This document shows, in pieces, positions 45,199 to 57,288 of a stretch of DNA of 64,000 nt (positions within the stretch are counted from its first letter, which is position 1; the number at the start of each line of letters is the position of its first letter). The DNA comes from Lachnospira sp. GTDB taxonomy: Bacteria > Bacillota > Clostridia > Lachnospirales > Lachnospiraceae. Location: NCBI GenBank assembly GCA_015057605.1, contig SVDX01000012.1, positions 1 to 64,000 on the forward strand, given 5' to 3'. The translations under genes and the position numbers were made by a program. The notes under the pieces were generated by a model. The model ran no database searches, was not told the origin of the DNA, and saw nothing but the letters and a program-made list of their open reading frames with translations.

Positions 45199-45245
45199 TA
45201 TAAAACACCTCCTTTTTACATTTAGCCATTAAAATATCAGATTAC

Positions 45246-45274
45246 ATTATACTAATTGAAAAGAACGTAGTCAA
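45246..45274 (-). promoter_or_regulatory. Promoter of rpmH
   Basis: On the minus strand TTGACT (45269-45274), a 17-base spacer and a perfect TATAAT (45246-45251). Confidence 0.85.
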
Positions 45275-45315
45275 GCATATTTTTTTCAATATTTACATAA
45301 TATTAATCCACATTT

Positions 45316-45335
45316 TGTGGATAAGTTGTGGATAA
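45316..45335 (-). promoter_or_regulatory. Two perfect DnaA boxes
   Basis: Two TTATCCACA boxes in the same orientation, 11 bases apart start to start, so bound DnaA molecules would lie on the same face of the helix. Confidence 0.92.
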
Positions 45336-45451
45336 CTGTCTTTTATTTGTTATTTTACGTTGTATAAATTGCTCTTTTTCCCATAAACTCTATGCTTATA
45401 AACTGAATAAAGTTTTCCACATTATTTTTTTATGGTTTACTAATTTTTTCA

Positions 45452-45479
45452 TTGAAAAAAAATGCATTTTTAGTATAAT
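45452..45479 (+). promoter_or_regulatory. Promoter of dnaA
   Basis: TTGAAA (45452-45457), a 16-base spacer and a perfect TATAAT (45474-45479), 50 bases before the dnaA start. Confidence 0.72.
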
Positions 45480-45532
45480 ATAAGGTAGAGAAATTTTATT
45501 TCAATTATTATATCAATAGGAGAAAATACATA

Positions 45533-46873
45533 ATGTATGATTCAATTTCAGCTAAATGGCAAGACATTTTAAATAGAATAAAAACTGAATACGATATTAC
45601 TGATATTTCATTTAAAACTTGGATTGAACCACTTAAAATCAATTCTGTTAATGGTAATGTCGTAGAACTTGTTACACCTGATAATCAAATGAGTGTAGAT
45701 GTTCTTAACAAAAAATATTATCTTTTTTTTAAGGTTACTATATCAGAAATTATGAATAAGGAAATGGATATAAAGTTCATATCTTCAAGTTCCCTACCTT
45801 CAAATAAGGTTATTAACACTAATATGGACATGTCTGTTTATCTTAAATCTAATATTAATCCTAAATATACCTTTGATTCATTTATTAAAGGTAGTAATAA
45901 TGATATAGCTCTTAATGCTTCTTTAGCAGTTGCAGAATCACCTGCAAGCGGTTATAATCCTTTATTCCTTCACGGTGGTGTTGGTCTTGGCAAAACTCAT
46001 CTTATGAATGCTATAGGTAACTTTGTTATTGCTAATAACCCTGAAGCAAAAGTTTTATATGTTACTTCTGAAACTTTTACAATTGAACTTATTGAATCTA
46101 TCAGAAATAATACTACAAGTCAGTTTAGAGAAAAATATCGTAATATAGATGTACTTCTTATCGACGATATTCAATTTATTATAGGTAAAGAATCTACTCA
46201 AGAAGAATTTTTCCACACATTTAATACTTTATTTAATGCTTCTAAACAGATTGTTATTTCTTCAGATAGAAGTCCAAAAGCTATGACTACACTTGAAGAA
46301 AGATTAACTTCACGTTTTGAAATGGGACTTACAGTAGATATTCAATCACCTACTTATGAAACAAGAATGGCTATTCTTCGTAAAAAGCTTTCACAAGATT
46401 CATTGAATATACCTGAAAAAGTACTTGATTATATAGCTCTTAATATTAAGTCAAATGTAAGAGAACTTGAGGGGGCTCTTAATAAAGTAGTTTCTTATTC
46501 AAGATTTTCTAATAACAGTGAAATTACTTTAGAATCTGTAGAATACGTTCTTAAAGATATGATTTCTCCTGATGAAAAAGTTGATATTACACCTGAACTT
46601 ATTATAAAAGTAGTTGCTGAACATTTTAACATTTCAGCTGATGATATTTGTTCAACTAAGAAAAACCAAGAAATTGCATTTCCAAGACAAATTGTAATGT
46701 ATCTTTGCAGAACAATGACAGAGGTTCCTTTACAAGCTATAGGAAAGGCTCTTGGTAAAAAGGACCATACAACAGTTATCCACGGTTCTAAAAAAATAAG
46801 TGAAGAAATTACCCACAATGAATCACTTAAAAATACAATTGAAGTTCTTAAGAAAAAAATATACCCTTCTTAA
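45533..46873 (+). CDS. dnaA: Chromosomal replication initiator DnaA
   Basis: This 446-residue initiator binds DnaA boxes and opens oriC. Domain I is at the N-terminus (SFKTWIEPL), domain II is short, the AAA+ domain has Walker A GGVGLGKTHL (about 148-157) and Walker B LLIDDIQF, and the DNA-binding domain has the signature KKDHTTVIHGSKKI. Start after AGGAG. A near-box (46776-46784) lies inside the signature codons and another overlaps the stop codon. Confidence 0.99.
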   Translation: MYDSISAKWQDILNRIKTEYDITDISFKTWIEPLKINSVNGNVVELVTPDNQMSVDVLNKKYYLFFKVTISEIMNKEMDIKFISSSSLPSNKVINTNMDMSVYLKSNINPKYTFDSFIKGSNNDIALNASLAVAESPASGYNPLFLHGGVGLGKTHLMNAIGNFVIANNPEAKVLYVTSETFTIELIESIRNNTTSQFREKYRNIDVLLIDDIQFIIGKESTQEEFFHTFNTLFNASKQIVISSDRSPKAMTTLEERLTSRFEMGLTVDIQSPTYETRMAILRKKLSQDSLNIPEKVLDYIALNIKSNVRELEGALNKVVSYSRFSNNSEITLESVEYVLKDMISPDEKVDITPELIIKVVAEHFNISADDICSTKKNQEIAFPRQIVMYLCRTMTEVPLQAIGKALGKKDHTTVIHGSKKISEEITHNESLKNTIEVLKKKIYPS

Positions 46874-46890
46874 TCCACATATTATACACA
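46871..46890 (+). promoter_or_regulatory. DnaA boxes just after dnaA
   Basis: TAATCCACA (46871-46879, one mismatch) overlaps the dnaA stop codon and TTATACACA (46882-46890) fits the relaxed TTATNCACA consensus. They are part of the dnaA-dnaN gap, which also holds an AGCC/GGCT hairpin. Confidence 0.65.
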
Positions 46891-47035
46891 TCAATTAACA
46901 TTACTATTAAGGTTTTATTCAACCTCTTAAAGCCCATTATTATTAGGCTAAAAATGGTTATTAAGAATTTCACATACTCTACTATAGTTAATACTAAATA
47001 TTAATTATTATTATAAAATTCATCACAAAAAGGAG

Positions 47036-47044
47036 TTATACACA
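47036..47044 (+). promoter_or_regulatory. DnaA box overlapping the dnaN translation start region
   Basis: TTATACACA ends directly before the dnaN ATG and overlaps the spacer after its AAGGAG ribosome-binding site. Confidence 0.6.
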
Positions 47045-48145
47045 ATGAAATTAATTTTTAAAAAATCAGATTTACTTCATGCTGTTAATATCGTACTTAA
47101 AGCGGTACCTTCTAAAACTACAATGTCTATTCTTGAATGTATTTTAATAGACGCTACAACTAATGAAATTAAATTCACAGCTAACGATATGGAACTTGGA
47201 ATTGAAACTAAGGTTAATGGTGAAATATTAGAAAAAGGTAAAATTGCAATTGATGCTAAAATATTTTCTGATATAGTAAGAAAATTACCAGATAACGAAG
47301 TTATAATAGAAACAGATGCTAATTTTACAACATCTATTAAATGTGAAAAGGCATTATTTAATATTGCTTCTAAGTCAGGTGAAGATTTTTCTTATCTTCC
47401 ATATATTGAAAAATCTAAATATATTAAGCTTTCACAATTTAGCTTAAAGGAAATTATAAGACAAACTATTTTTTCAATTGGTGTAAATGAAAATAATAAA
47501 ATGATGACAGGTGAATTATTTGAGGTAGAGAATAATACCCTTAAGGTTGTTTCACTTGATGGTCATAGAATTTCAATCAGAAATATTGAACTTAAAGAGT
47601 CTTATGAAAATATAAAGGTAGTTGTTCCTGGAAAAACATTAAATGAAATAGTAAAGATATTATCTGATGATATAGATAAGGATGTAAATATTTTCTTTAC
47701 TAACAATCATATTTTATTTGAGTTTGATGATACTATTGTAGTTTCAAGACTTATTGAAGGAGAGTATTTTAGAATTAATCAAATGCTTTCTAATGATTAT
47801 GAAACAAAGGTTGTTATTAATAAAAAAGAATTTTTAGCTTGTATAGATAGAGCTACTCTTCTTATAAAGGAAGGCAACATAAAGCCTATTATTATTACAA
47901 TAGGAGATGGATCTCTTGAATTAAAGATTAATTCTACATTAGGTTCAATGAATGAAGATATTGATATTATTAAAGAAGGTAAAGATATTGTAATAGGATT
48001 TAATCCAAAATTCTTTATAGAAGCATTAAGAGTAATTGATGAAGAAGAAATTTCTATTTATCTTATGAATTCTAAAGCCCCATGCTTTATAAGAGATGAT
48101 GAAGGCAAATATGTTTACTTAATTTTACCAGTAAATTTTAATTAA
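47045..48145 (+). CDS. dnaN: DNA polymerase III sliding clamp
   Basis: This 366-residue beta clamp holds the replicative polymerase on DNA. Three clamp domains are recognisable (first domain starting MKLIFKKSDLLHAVN; the SLDGHRI segment of the second; the final VYLILPVNF). Start after AAGGAG. It follows dnaA after a 171-base gap and abuts yaaA. Confidence 0.98.
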   Translation: MKLIFKKSDLLHAVNIVLKAVPSKTTMSILECILIDATTNEIKFTANDMELGIETKVNGEILEKGKIAIDAKIFSDIVRKLPDNEVIIETDANFTTSIKCEKALFNIASKSGEDFSYLPYIEKSKYIKLSQFSLKEIIRQTIFSIGVNENNKMMTGELFEVENNTLKVVSLDGHRISIRNIELKESYENIKVVVPGKTLNEIVKILSDDIDKDVNIFFTNNHILFEFDDTIVVSRLIEGEYFRINQMLSNDYETKVVINKKEFLACIDRATLLIKEGNIKPIIITIGDGSLELKINSTLGSMNEDIDIIKEGKDIVIGFNPKFFIEALRVIDEEEISIYLMNSKAPCFIRDDEGKYVYLILPVNFN

Positions 48146-48156
48146 TGGAGAAAACA

Positions 48157-48366
48157 ATGGAAGTAATTAAATTAAGAGAAGATTTTATTAAATTAGGTCA
48201 AGCATTAAAAGCAGCTGGTCTTGTAGAATCAGGTGTAGAAGCAAAGGAAGTTATTTTAGAAGGACTTGTTTTAGTAAATGGTGAGGTTGAACTTCAAAGA
48301 GGTAAAAAGCTTTACGATGGAGACATAGTTCAATTTGATGGCGAACAAATAATGATAGAAAAGTAG
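48157..48366 (+). CDS. yaaA: S4-domain RNA-binding protein YaaA/YlmH type
   Basis: This 69-residue protein is a bare S4 domain (FIKLGQALKAAGLVESG, then LVNGEVELQRGKKLYDGD), always found between dnaN and recF in Firmicutes. The ATG at 48157 has GGAG six bases upstream; an ATG four codons earlier overlaps the dnaN stop. It probably binds rRNA or another structured RNA. Confidence 0.93.
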   Translation: MEVIKLREDFIKLGQALKAAGLVESGVEAKEVILEGLVLVNGEVELQRGKKLYDGDIVQFDGEQIMIEK

Positions 48367-48375
48367 TGTGTATTA

Positions 48376-51365
<2,990 letters not shown>

Positions 51366-51379
51366 AAAAGAGGATTAAT

Positions 51380-53860
51380 ATGGATGAACATATTTTTGAT
51401 AAAATTCAAGACGTTGACTTAAAGAAAACAATGGAAAAATCATATATTGATTATGCAATGAGTGTTATTGCAGCTCGTGCACTTCCAGACGTAAGAGATG
51501 GTCTTAAGCCAGTTCAACGTAGAATTTTATATTCAATGATAGAATTAAACAACGGTCCGGATAAGCCACATAGAAAATGTGCCCGTATCGTCGGTGATAC
51601 AATGGGTAAGTACCATCCTCATGGAGATTCTTCAATTTATGAGGCGTTGGTAAAATTAGCTCAGGATTTCTCAACAAGATATCCATTAGTAGATGGACAT
51701 GGTAATTTTGGTTCTGTTGATGGTGATGGAGCTGCTGCTATGCGTTATACAGAAGCCCGTTTAAGCAAGATTTCAATGGAAATGCTTGCAGATATAAGCA
51801 AAGATACAGTAGATTTTGTTCCTAACTTTGATGAAACAGAGAAGGAGCCTACAGTATTACCATCAAGATATCCAAATCTTTTAGTTAATGGTACATCAGG
51901 TATTGCAGTAGGTATGGCAACTAATATACCTCCTCATAATCTTAGAGAAACAATAGCAGCTGTAGTAAAAATTATTGATGATCAGATTAATGAAGGCAGA
52001 CAAACAACTATGGAAGAATTACTTGAAATAGTTAAGGGTCCTGACTTCCCTACAGGTGCGCAGGTACTTGGTAAATTAGGTATAGAAGAAGCCTATAGAA
52101 CAGGTAGAGGTAAGATTAAAGTTCGCGCAGTGACAGATATTGAGCCTATGCAAAATGGTAAGAATCGTATTGTAGTTACAGAGCTTCCATATATGGTTAA
52201 TAAAGCAAGACTTATTGAAAAAATAGCAGAGCTTGTAAGAGACAAAAAAATTGATGGTATTACAGATTTACGTGATGAATCTGATAGAACAGGTATGAGA
52301 ATCTGTATTGAAACAAGAAGAGATGCTAATCCAAATGTAATACTTAATAATCTTTATAAGCATACACAACTTCAGGACACATTTGGTGTAATAATGCTTG
52401 CACTTGTTAATAATGAACCAAAGGTTCTTAACCTTTTCGATATGCTAAATTACTACCTCTTACATCAAAAGGAAGTAGTAACAAGAAGAACACAATATGA
52501 TCTTAATAAGGCTGAAGAAAGAGCTCACATATTAGAAGGCTTAATGATAGCACTTGATAATATTGATGAGGTTATTAAGATTATTAGAGGTTCGCAAACA
52601 ACGGCAATAGCTAAAGAAGGCTTAATTGAAAGATTTGGCTTAACAGATGTTCAGGCTCAGGCTATAGTAGATATGCGTTTAAGAGCATTAACAGGCTTAG
52701 AACGTGAAAAGCTTGAAAATGAATATAAAGAGCTTATGGCTAAGATTGCTGAGTTAAAGGCAATTCTTGCTGATGAGAATAAGCTTCTTACAGTAATAAA
52801 GGATGAATTGTTAGTAATTTCTTCAAAATATGGTGATGATAGAAGAACAAGCATCGGCTATGATGAAGATGAATTAACAATGGAAGATTTAATTCCTGAT
52901 GAAAGTACTGTAATTGCAAGAACTAACATAGGATATATTAAGAGAATGTCATTAGAAAACTTCAAGAATCAGCATAGAGGTGGTAAGGGCATTAAGGGAA
53001 TGCAGACCATAGAAGAAGATTATATTGAAGATTTATTTATGACAACAACTCATAAGTATTTATTGTTCTTTACAAATAAGGGTAGATGCTATCGTATGAA
53101 GGCATATGCAATACCAGAAGCCGGAAGAACAGCAAGAGGTACAGCTATAGTTAATCTTTTACAGCTTATGCCAGAAGAAAAGGTAACAGCCATAATTCCG
53201 ATTGAAGAATATAACGACAATGAATATTTATTTATGGCTACAAAGAGCGGTATTGTTAAAAAGACTAAGGTTACTGAATTTTCAAATGTAAGAAAAACAG
53301 GTATAAATGCTATTAATCTTCAGGATGATGATGACCTTATTGAGGTTAAGCTAACTGATAACAATAAAGAAATATTTATGGTTACAAAATACGGTAAATG
53401 TATTAGATTTAAAGAAGAAGAAGTAAGAAGTACTGGAAGAAGTTCTATGGGTGTTAGAGGTATCAGCCTTATTGATGATGATGAGGTTGTAGGTATGCAA
53501 CTTGATACACAAGGCGATACATTACTCTTTGTATCTGAAAAGGGTATGGGTAAGAGAACTAACATAAGTGAATTCCCAGGACATCATAGAGGTGGTAAGG
53601 GTGTACTCTGCTATAACATTAATGAAAAAACAGGTAACCTTATCGGTGTTAAATCAGTAGTAGATTCGCGTGAAATTATGCTAATTACTACAGAAGGTGT
53701 AATTATACGTATGAAGGTTTCTGATATTTCCGTAATAGGAAGACATACATCTGGTGTAAAACTTATCAACCTTGAAGATGGAGTATTAGTTGCAACAGTT
53801 GCAAAAGTAAGAACTGAAGATACCGAAATATTAACTGAAGATGAAGGTATCGAGGAGTAG
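51380..53860 (+). CDS. gyrA: DNA gyrase subunit A
   Basis: This 826-residue subunit cuts and rejoins DNA with Tyr123 ([10 protein letters not shown]). The quinolone region has Ser84 and Glu88 ([12 protein letters not shown]), the usual susceptible residues. The C-terminal beta-pinwheel carries the GyrA box in [12 protein letters not shown], which marks a true gyrase rather than topoisomerase IV. Start 15 bases after gyrB. Confidence 0.99.
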   Translation: MDEHIFDKIQDVDLKKTMEKSYIDYAMSVIAARALPDVRDGLKPVQRRILYSMIELNNGPDKPHRKCARIVGDTMGKYHPHGDSSIYEALVKLAQDFSTRYPLVDGHGNFGSVDGDGAAAMRYTEARLSKISMEMLADISKDTVDFVPNFDETEKEPTVLPSRYPNLLVNGTSGIAVGMATNIPPHNLRETIAAVVKIIDDQINEGRQTTMEELLEIVKGPDFPTGAQVLGKLGIEEAYRTGRGKIKVRAVTDIEPMQNGKNRIVVTELPYMVNKARLIEKIAELVRDKKIDGITDLRDESDRTGMRICIETRRDANPNVILNNLYKHTQLQDTFGVIMLALVNNEPKVLNLFDMLNYYLLHQKEVVTRRTQYDLNKAEERAHILEGLMIALDNIDEVIKIIRGSQTTAIAKEGLIERFGLTDVQAQAIVDMRLRALTGLEREKLENEYKELMAKIAELKAILADENKLLTVIKDELLVISSKYGDDRRTSIGYDEDELTMEDLIPDESTVIARTNIGYIKRMSLENFKNQHRGGKGIKGMQTIEEDYIEDLFMTTTHKYLLFFTNKGRCYRMKAYAIPEAGRTARGTAIVNLLQLMPEEKVTAIIPIEEYNDNEYLFMATKSGIVKKTKVTEFSNVRKTGINAINLQDDDDLIEVKLTDNNKEIFMVTKYGKCIRFKEEEVRSTGRSSMGVRGISLIDDDEVVGMQLDTQGDTLLFVSEKGMGKRTNISEFPGHHRGGKGVLCYNINEKTGNLIGVKSVVDSREIMLITTEGVIIRMKVSDISVIGRHTSGVKLINLEDGVLVATVAKVRTEDTEILTEDEGIEE

Positions 53861-53862
53861 TA

Positions 53863-54705
53863 ATGAGAACGATAAATGTGGATGAAATCACAAAAAATGT
53901 AAAGGAAATGTGTATAGAAGCCAATCATTTCTTATCAGAAGATATGAAAAAAGTATTTTACAAGGCATTAGAGGAGGAAAACTCTCCTCTAGGCAAACAA
54001 ATACTTTTACAATTAGATGAGAATCTTGAGATTGCAGCAAATGATATGATTCCAATATGTCAGGATACTGGAATGGCCGTTATATTTATAAAGATTGGTC
54101 AGGAAGTACATTTTATTGGCGGAAGCTTAGAGGATGCAATCAATGAAGGTGTTAAACAAGGCTATATAGAAGGATATCTTAGAAAGTCCGTAGTGAAGGA
54201 TCCAATTTATCGTGAAAATACTAAGGACAATACGCCGGCAGTAATACATTATGAGATTACAGAAGGTGATGGCGTTGAAATAACCGTAGCTCCTAAGGGT
54301 TTTGGTAGCGAAAATATGAGTAAGGTATTTATGCTAAAACCTTCGGACGGAATTGAAGGTGTAAAAAACGCAGTATTGTCGGCAGTAAAGGACGCAGGTC
54401 CAAATGCATGCCCACCGATGGTAGTCGGTGTAGGCATTGGTGGAACATTTGAAAAATGTGCACTACTTGCTAAAAAAGCACTTACACGTGATCTTTCAAA
54501 TGAATCTCCAATTGAATATGTTCGCAATCTTGAAAAAGAACTCTTAGATAAGATAAATTCTCTTGGTATTGGACCAGGAGGACTTGGAGGAAAGACAACA
54601 GCATTTGCAGTAAATATTGAGACTTATCCTACACATATAGCAGGATTGCCAGTGGCAGTTAACATTTGTTGTCACGTAAACAGACATATTCACAGAACTA
54701 TATAA
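53863..54705 (+). CDS. Class I fumarate hydratase, alpha subunit
   Basis: This 280-residue protein is the N-terminal half of an Fe-S class I fumarase (fumarate to malate), encoded as a separate subunit; the family also includes L-tartrate dehydratase. Candidate cluster cysteines are in MIPICQDTGMA, GPNACPPMVVGVGIGG and VNICCHVNRH. It starts two bases after the gyrA stop and is followed 13 bases later by the beta subunit. Substrate choice between fumarate and tartrate is by likelihood only. Confidence 0.9.
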   Translation: MRTINVDEITKNVKEMCIEANHFLSEDMKKVFYKALEEENSPLGKQILLQLDENLEIAANDMIPICQDTGMAVIFIKIGQEVHFIGGSLEDAINEGVKQGYIEGYLRKSVVKDPIYRENTKDNTPAVIHYEITEGDGVEITVAPKGFGSENMSKVFMLKPSDGIEGVKNAVLSAVKDAGPNACPPMVVGVGIGGTFEKCALLAKKALTRDLSNESPIEYVRNLEKELLDKINSLGIGPGGLGGKTTAFAVNIETYPTHIAGLPVAVNICCHVNRHIHRTI

Positions 54706-54718
54706 TACGGAGCATAAG

Positions 54719-55261
54719 ATGGATAGATATATAAACACACCATTAACAAAAGAGGTATGTAAAGATTTAAAAGCTGGAGATTATGTGTATATAACAGGAA
54801 AAATGTACACAGCAAGAGATGCGGCTCATGAGAGAATGTATAATGCTTTAAGAGTGAATGAAAGCCTGCCAATTGAACTTAAAGATAATATTATATATTA
54901 TATGGGACCTTCGCCTGCAAGGCAGGGTAGGCCAATAGGTTCAGCAGGTCCGACAACGAGTAGCAGAATGGATAAATATGCACCAGAACTACTTGATTTA
55001 GGACTTACGGGAATGATAGGAAAAGGCAAACGAAGCAAAGAGGTTATAGAAGGCATTATAAGAAATGATGCTGTATACTTTGCCGCTGTTGGCGGTGCAG
55101 GAGCGTTGCTTTCACAAAGAATTAAGGAATCTAAGGTGATTGCTTATGATGATTTGGGAACAGAGGCTATTAGAGAATTAACCGTGGAAAATTTCCCAGT
55201 AATAGTTGTAATTGATTGCGAAGGTAATAATCTTTATGAAATTGCACAAAATAATGATTGA
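54719..55261 (+). CDS. Class I fumarate hydratase, beta subunit
   Basis: This 180-residue protein is the C-terminal half of class I fumarase. The substrate-side motif GPSPARQGRPIGSAGPTTSS followed by RMD, and the AVGGAGALL turn, are diagnostic. It forms an enzyme with the alpha subunit encoded just upstream. The gap after it carries the tRNA-Ser gene. Confidence 0.9.
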   Translation: MDRYINTPLTKEVCKDLKAGDYVYITGKMYTARDAAHERMYNALRVNESLPIELKDNIIYYMGPSPARQGRPIGSAGPTTSSRMDKYAPELLDLGLTGMIGKGKRSKEVIEGIIRNDAVYFAAVGGAGALLSQRIKESKVIAYDDLGTEAIRELTVENFPVIVVIDCEGNNLYEIAQNND

Positions 55262-55328
55262 CATTACCTTAGTTTTCTATTATAATAAATTTTGCGCTTA
55301 GCGCTTATTTAATAATTTTTATTAATTC

Positions 55329-55416
55329 GGAGAAATACTCAAGAGGCCGAAGAGGCGCCCCTGCTAAGGGTGTAGGTCGTTAACGCGGCGCGAGGGTTCG
55401 AATCCCTCTTTCTCCG
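55329..55416 (+). tRNA. tRNA-Ser (anticodon GCU)
   Basis: The 88-base gene folds as a class II tRNA. The acceptor arms are GGAGAAA (55329-55335) and TTTCTCC (55409-55415) with discriminator G; the anticodon loop CTGCTAA (55361-55367) has GCT at 55363-55365; a long variable arm follows, and the T-arm has GAGGG-TTCGAAT-CCCTC. It reads AGC/AGU serine codons. CCA is not encoded. Confidence 0.95.
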
Positions 55417-55424
55417 TTTTTAGG

Positions 55425-55468
55425 AAAATTGCGAAAACCTTGATTTTACAAGGCTTTCGCAATTTTTT
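55425..55468 (+). terminator. Terminator after tRNA-Ser
   Basis: A 10-bp stem (55427-55436 with 55455-55464) with an inner 5-bp CCTTG/CAAGG extension ends in a run of six T. Confidence 0.88.
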
Positions 55469-55613
55469 GCTTTGTTTGTATACTAGGATTAGGCTGTCAA
55501 AAGAATTCTTTAGAAATCCTAATTTTTATAGGAAAAATACTGTGAGTTTTTCTCACATTTAGTTGTGTAATAAGTGAAAGAATAAAGAAATTCTTTTAGG
55601 AAGGAGAAAGTCT

Positions 55614-56174
55614 ATGGATAACGGTGCAAGTAGCTACCGCCGTTTCCGTGACGAAGGTGATGAAAGCGGATTAGCAGAGATTATAAAGGATTATCGTGAT
55701 GGACTGATTTTTTATTTAAACGGATATGTTAATAATATTTATGTGGCTGAAGAATTGGCAGAGGACACATTTGTATTATTGGGAACAAAAAAACCTAAGG
55801 ATAAAGGTATTGGTTCCTTTAAAACATGGCTTTACACAATCGGGAGAAATATAGCAATTAATTATATCAAACGTAGAGCAAGGCTTAAGGAAAATTCTTT
55901 GGATGATTGTCAAGAATTAATCAGTGAAGAAGAAAATCTGGAAATAGTATTTATAAAAGAAGAACGAAAAATTATGGTTCATAGGGCATTAAAAAAATTG
56001 AAACCAGAATACCATCAGATTCTTTGGCTTACATATTTTGAAGATTTTTCTAATAAAGAGGCTGCTATGGTTATGAAAAAGTCTGTTCACAATATCGAAA
56101 CTCTTATATATCGCGCCCGCAAATCACTTAAATCACAGTTAGAAATGGAGGGCTTTATATATGAAGAATTATGA
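55614..56174 (+). CDS. ECF-type RNA polymerase sigma factor
   Basis: This 186-residue protein has sigma region 2 (AEELAEDTFVLL, then FKTWLYTIGRNIAINYIKRR) and region 4 (LKPEYHQILWLTYFEDFSNKEAA followed by the helix-turn-helix NIETLIYRARKSL). The layout is that of extracytoplasmic-function factors. Start after GGAAGGAG. It overlaps a membrane protein gene by 14 bases, the usual arrangement with an anti-sigma factor. Three pectate lyase genes lie downstream. Confidence 0.93.
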   Translation: MDNGASSYRRFRDEGDESGLAEIIKDYRDGLIFYLNGYVNNIYVAEELAEDTFVLLGTKKPKDKGIGSFKTWLYTIGRNIAINYIKRRARLKENSLDDCQELISEEENLEIVFIKEERKIMVHRALKKLKPEYHQILWLTYFEDFSNKEAAMVMKKSVHNIETLIYRARKSLKSQLEMEGFIYEEL

Positions 56175-57117
56175 TGAAACTATTAATACAGTATTTAAGC
56201 GTATTAATGAATATGAAACTGAAAAAGAGTACAAAAGAAAATTTATGGTAAAAATGGCTACTTCTCTGTGTTGCGTTTGTTTTGTGGCATTGCTGGCATT
56301 TGGTGTGTTAAAAAGAGATTGGTCTAAAAAAGAGCCACCTCTTGTAACACAAGAAAATAGCTTAAATCCGCAGCCAACAACTAATAAAAGTGAAACTGAG
56401 GATATTCCACAGGATAAACCTGTTGTATGGGGAGAGGATAATGATGATTCAACTCAAAGTATGGGATATGCACAATGGAATGGTAAAAGAATTACACTAT
56501 CTTTGCATAATGTATTGATTGACGAAAAAAATAAGGATAGTTTAATTGCAGTTGGTGTAGCATTTGAGCTAGATGACAATTTTTTATATAATGGAAAATC
56601 CTTGAAAGAATACGAGTCTGACATAGAAAAGGAACATTTAATTCTTAATAGAATGGGTGAATTATTAAAAGTAGGAGATTCATTAAAATATAAAGAAACA
56701 TTGTATACAACAGGAGATTCTGATGGTAAAAAATGGTCAAAACAACTTTATGAAGAAACTGTAGAAAGAATTGGTAATGATTTGCTTGAAAAATATATTA
56801 TTGAAGGGCAATTTTTAAAAGAAAAGTTAGAAAAAGATATTTTAGAATATGATAAAGAAGAAATTTGTCGTATTGCCTTTGAGACAGCATGTGAAGCCTA
56901 TAACCAATTTGCTATCGATAATGCAGTTAAGCAGTTAGAAGAGCAAAATATAAGTTATGAAGTAAGGATTGACAAAGGGTTAGTTGCATATGTAACTGCT
57001 AATCAGTTTTCTGCTCTTAAACTTGACAATGTATTCTTCTATTCTCTGGCTATAAAAGAGGTGGAAGGGATGGATATGTCAGAAATTTGTACAGATGATA
57101 TAATTACAGGATATTAA
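56161..57117 (+). CDS. Membrane anti-sigma-factor-like protein
   Basis: This 318-residue protein has a 25-residue cytoplasmic N-terminus, one membrane helix (about 28-49), and a large extracytoplasmic domain of about 265 residues with no recognised family. It has no zinc-binding HxxxCxxC motif. Overlap with the sigma gene and topology suggest an anti-sigma factor that holds the sigma factor until an outside signal is sensed. Start after GGAGGG. The sensor ligand is unknown; a pectin-derived sugar is a guess from position. Confidence 0.7.
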   Translation: MKNYDETINTVFKRINEYETEKEYKRKFMVKMATSLCCVCFVALLAFGVLKRDWSKKEPPLVTQENSLNPQPTTNKSETEDIPQDKPVVWGEDNDDSTQSMGYAQWNGKRITLSLHNVLIDEKNKDSLIAVGVAFELDDNFLYNGKSLKEYESDIEKEHLILNRMGELLKVGDSLKYKETLYTTGDSDGKKWSKQLYEETVERIGNDLLEKYIIEGQFLKEKLEKDILEYDKEEICRIAFETACEAYNQFAIDNAVKQLEEQNISYEVRIDKGLVAYVTANQFSALKLDNVFFYSLAIKEVEGMDMSEICTDDIITGY

Positions 57118-57123
57118 GTTATG

Positions 57124-57160
57124 AAAAGCGTATAATGGTAAGCTGTTATACGCTTTTTTT
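57124..57160 (+). terminator. Terminator after the sigma/anti-sigma pair
   Basis: A perfect 12-bp stem (57124-57135 with 57146-57157) ends in a long T run, just after the anti-sigma stop codon. Confidence 0.88.
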
Positions 57161-57194
57161 TGCGTTTTTATTTTAAAATACAGATTTATATAGA

Positions 57195-57223
57195 TTGACA
57201 TAGTGTCATATATTTACTACTGC
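57195..57223 (+). promoter_or_regulatory. Candidate promoter with operator-like repeat before the first lyase
   Basis: A perfect TTGACA (57195-57200) is followed by a poor -10 at 57218-57223. The -35 overlaps the inverted repeat TGACA-tag-TGTCA (57196-57208), which could bind a repressor or activator. No resemblance to a known ECF promoter was seen. Confidence 0.4.
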
Positions 57224-57288
57224 AAGAAAATGGGTTAAACTAAAAGCAATTAAAATGGAGGCAAATAGCTTCAGATAGGAGAAACAAA

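Larger units (their letters stand above)
45199..45532. other. oriC region upstream of dnaA
   Basis: This 334-base gap holds the rpmH and dnaA promoters and DnaA boxes. Two perfect TTATCCACA boxes on the minus strand lie at 45316-45324 and 45327-45335, with one-mismatch boxes at 45304-45312 and 45413-45421. Surrounding sequence is very A/T-rich. Position, box cluster and the switch of gene direction here mark the chromosomal origin. With boxes also between dnaA and dnaN it looks bipartite, as in Bacillus subtilis. The exact unwinding element cannot be placed. Confidence 0.85.
55262..55613. other. Gap with tRNA-Ser, its terminator and the sigma-gene leader
   Basis: Apart from the tRNA and terminator, the segment 55470-55613 has no gene. 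It shows AGGATT/AATCCT arms (about 55486-55525), and a GTGAG/CTCAC hairpin (about 55542-55556), then AAGGAGG before the sigma factor. No clear promoter motif was recognised. Confidence 0.55.

Noticed and set aside
55614..57117. SigI/RsgI homologues
   Set aside because: The sigma factor has the ECF two-region pattern and the partner lacks the RsgI-type N-terminal motif and carbohydrate-binding domain, so only the general arrangement is similar.
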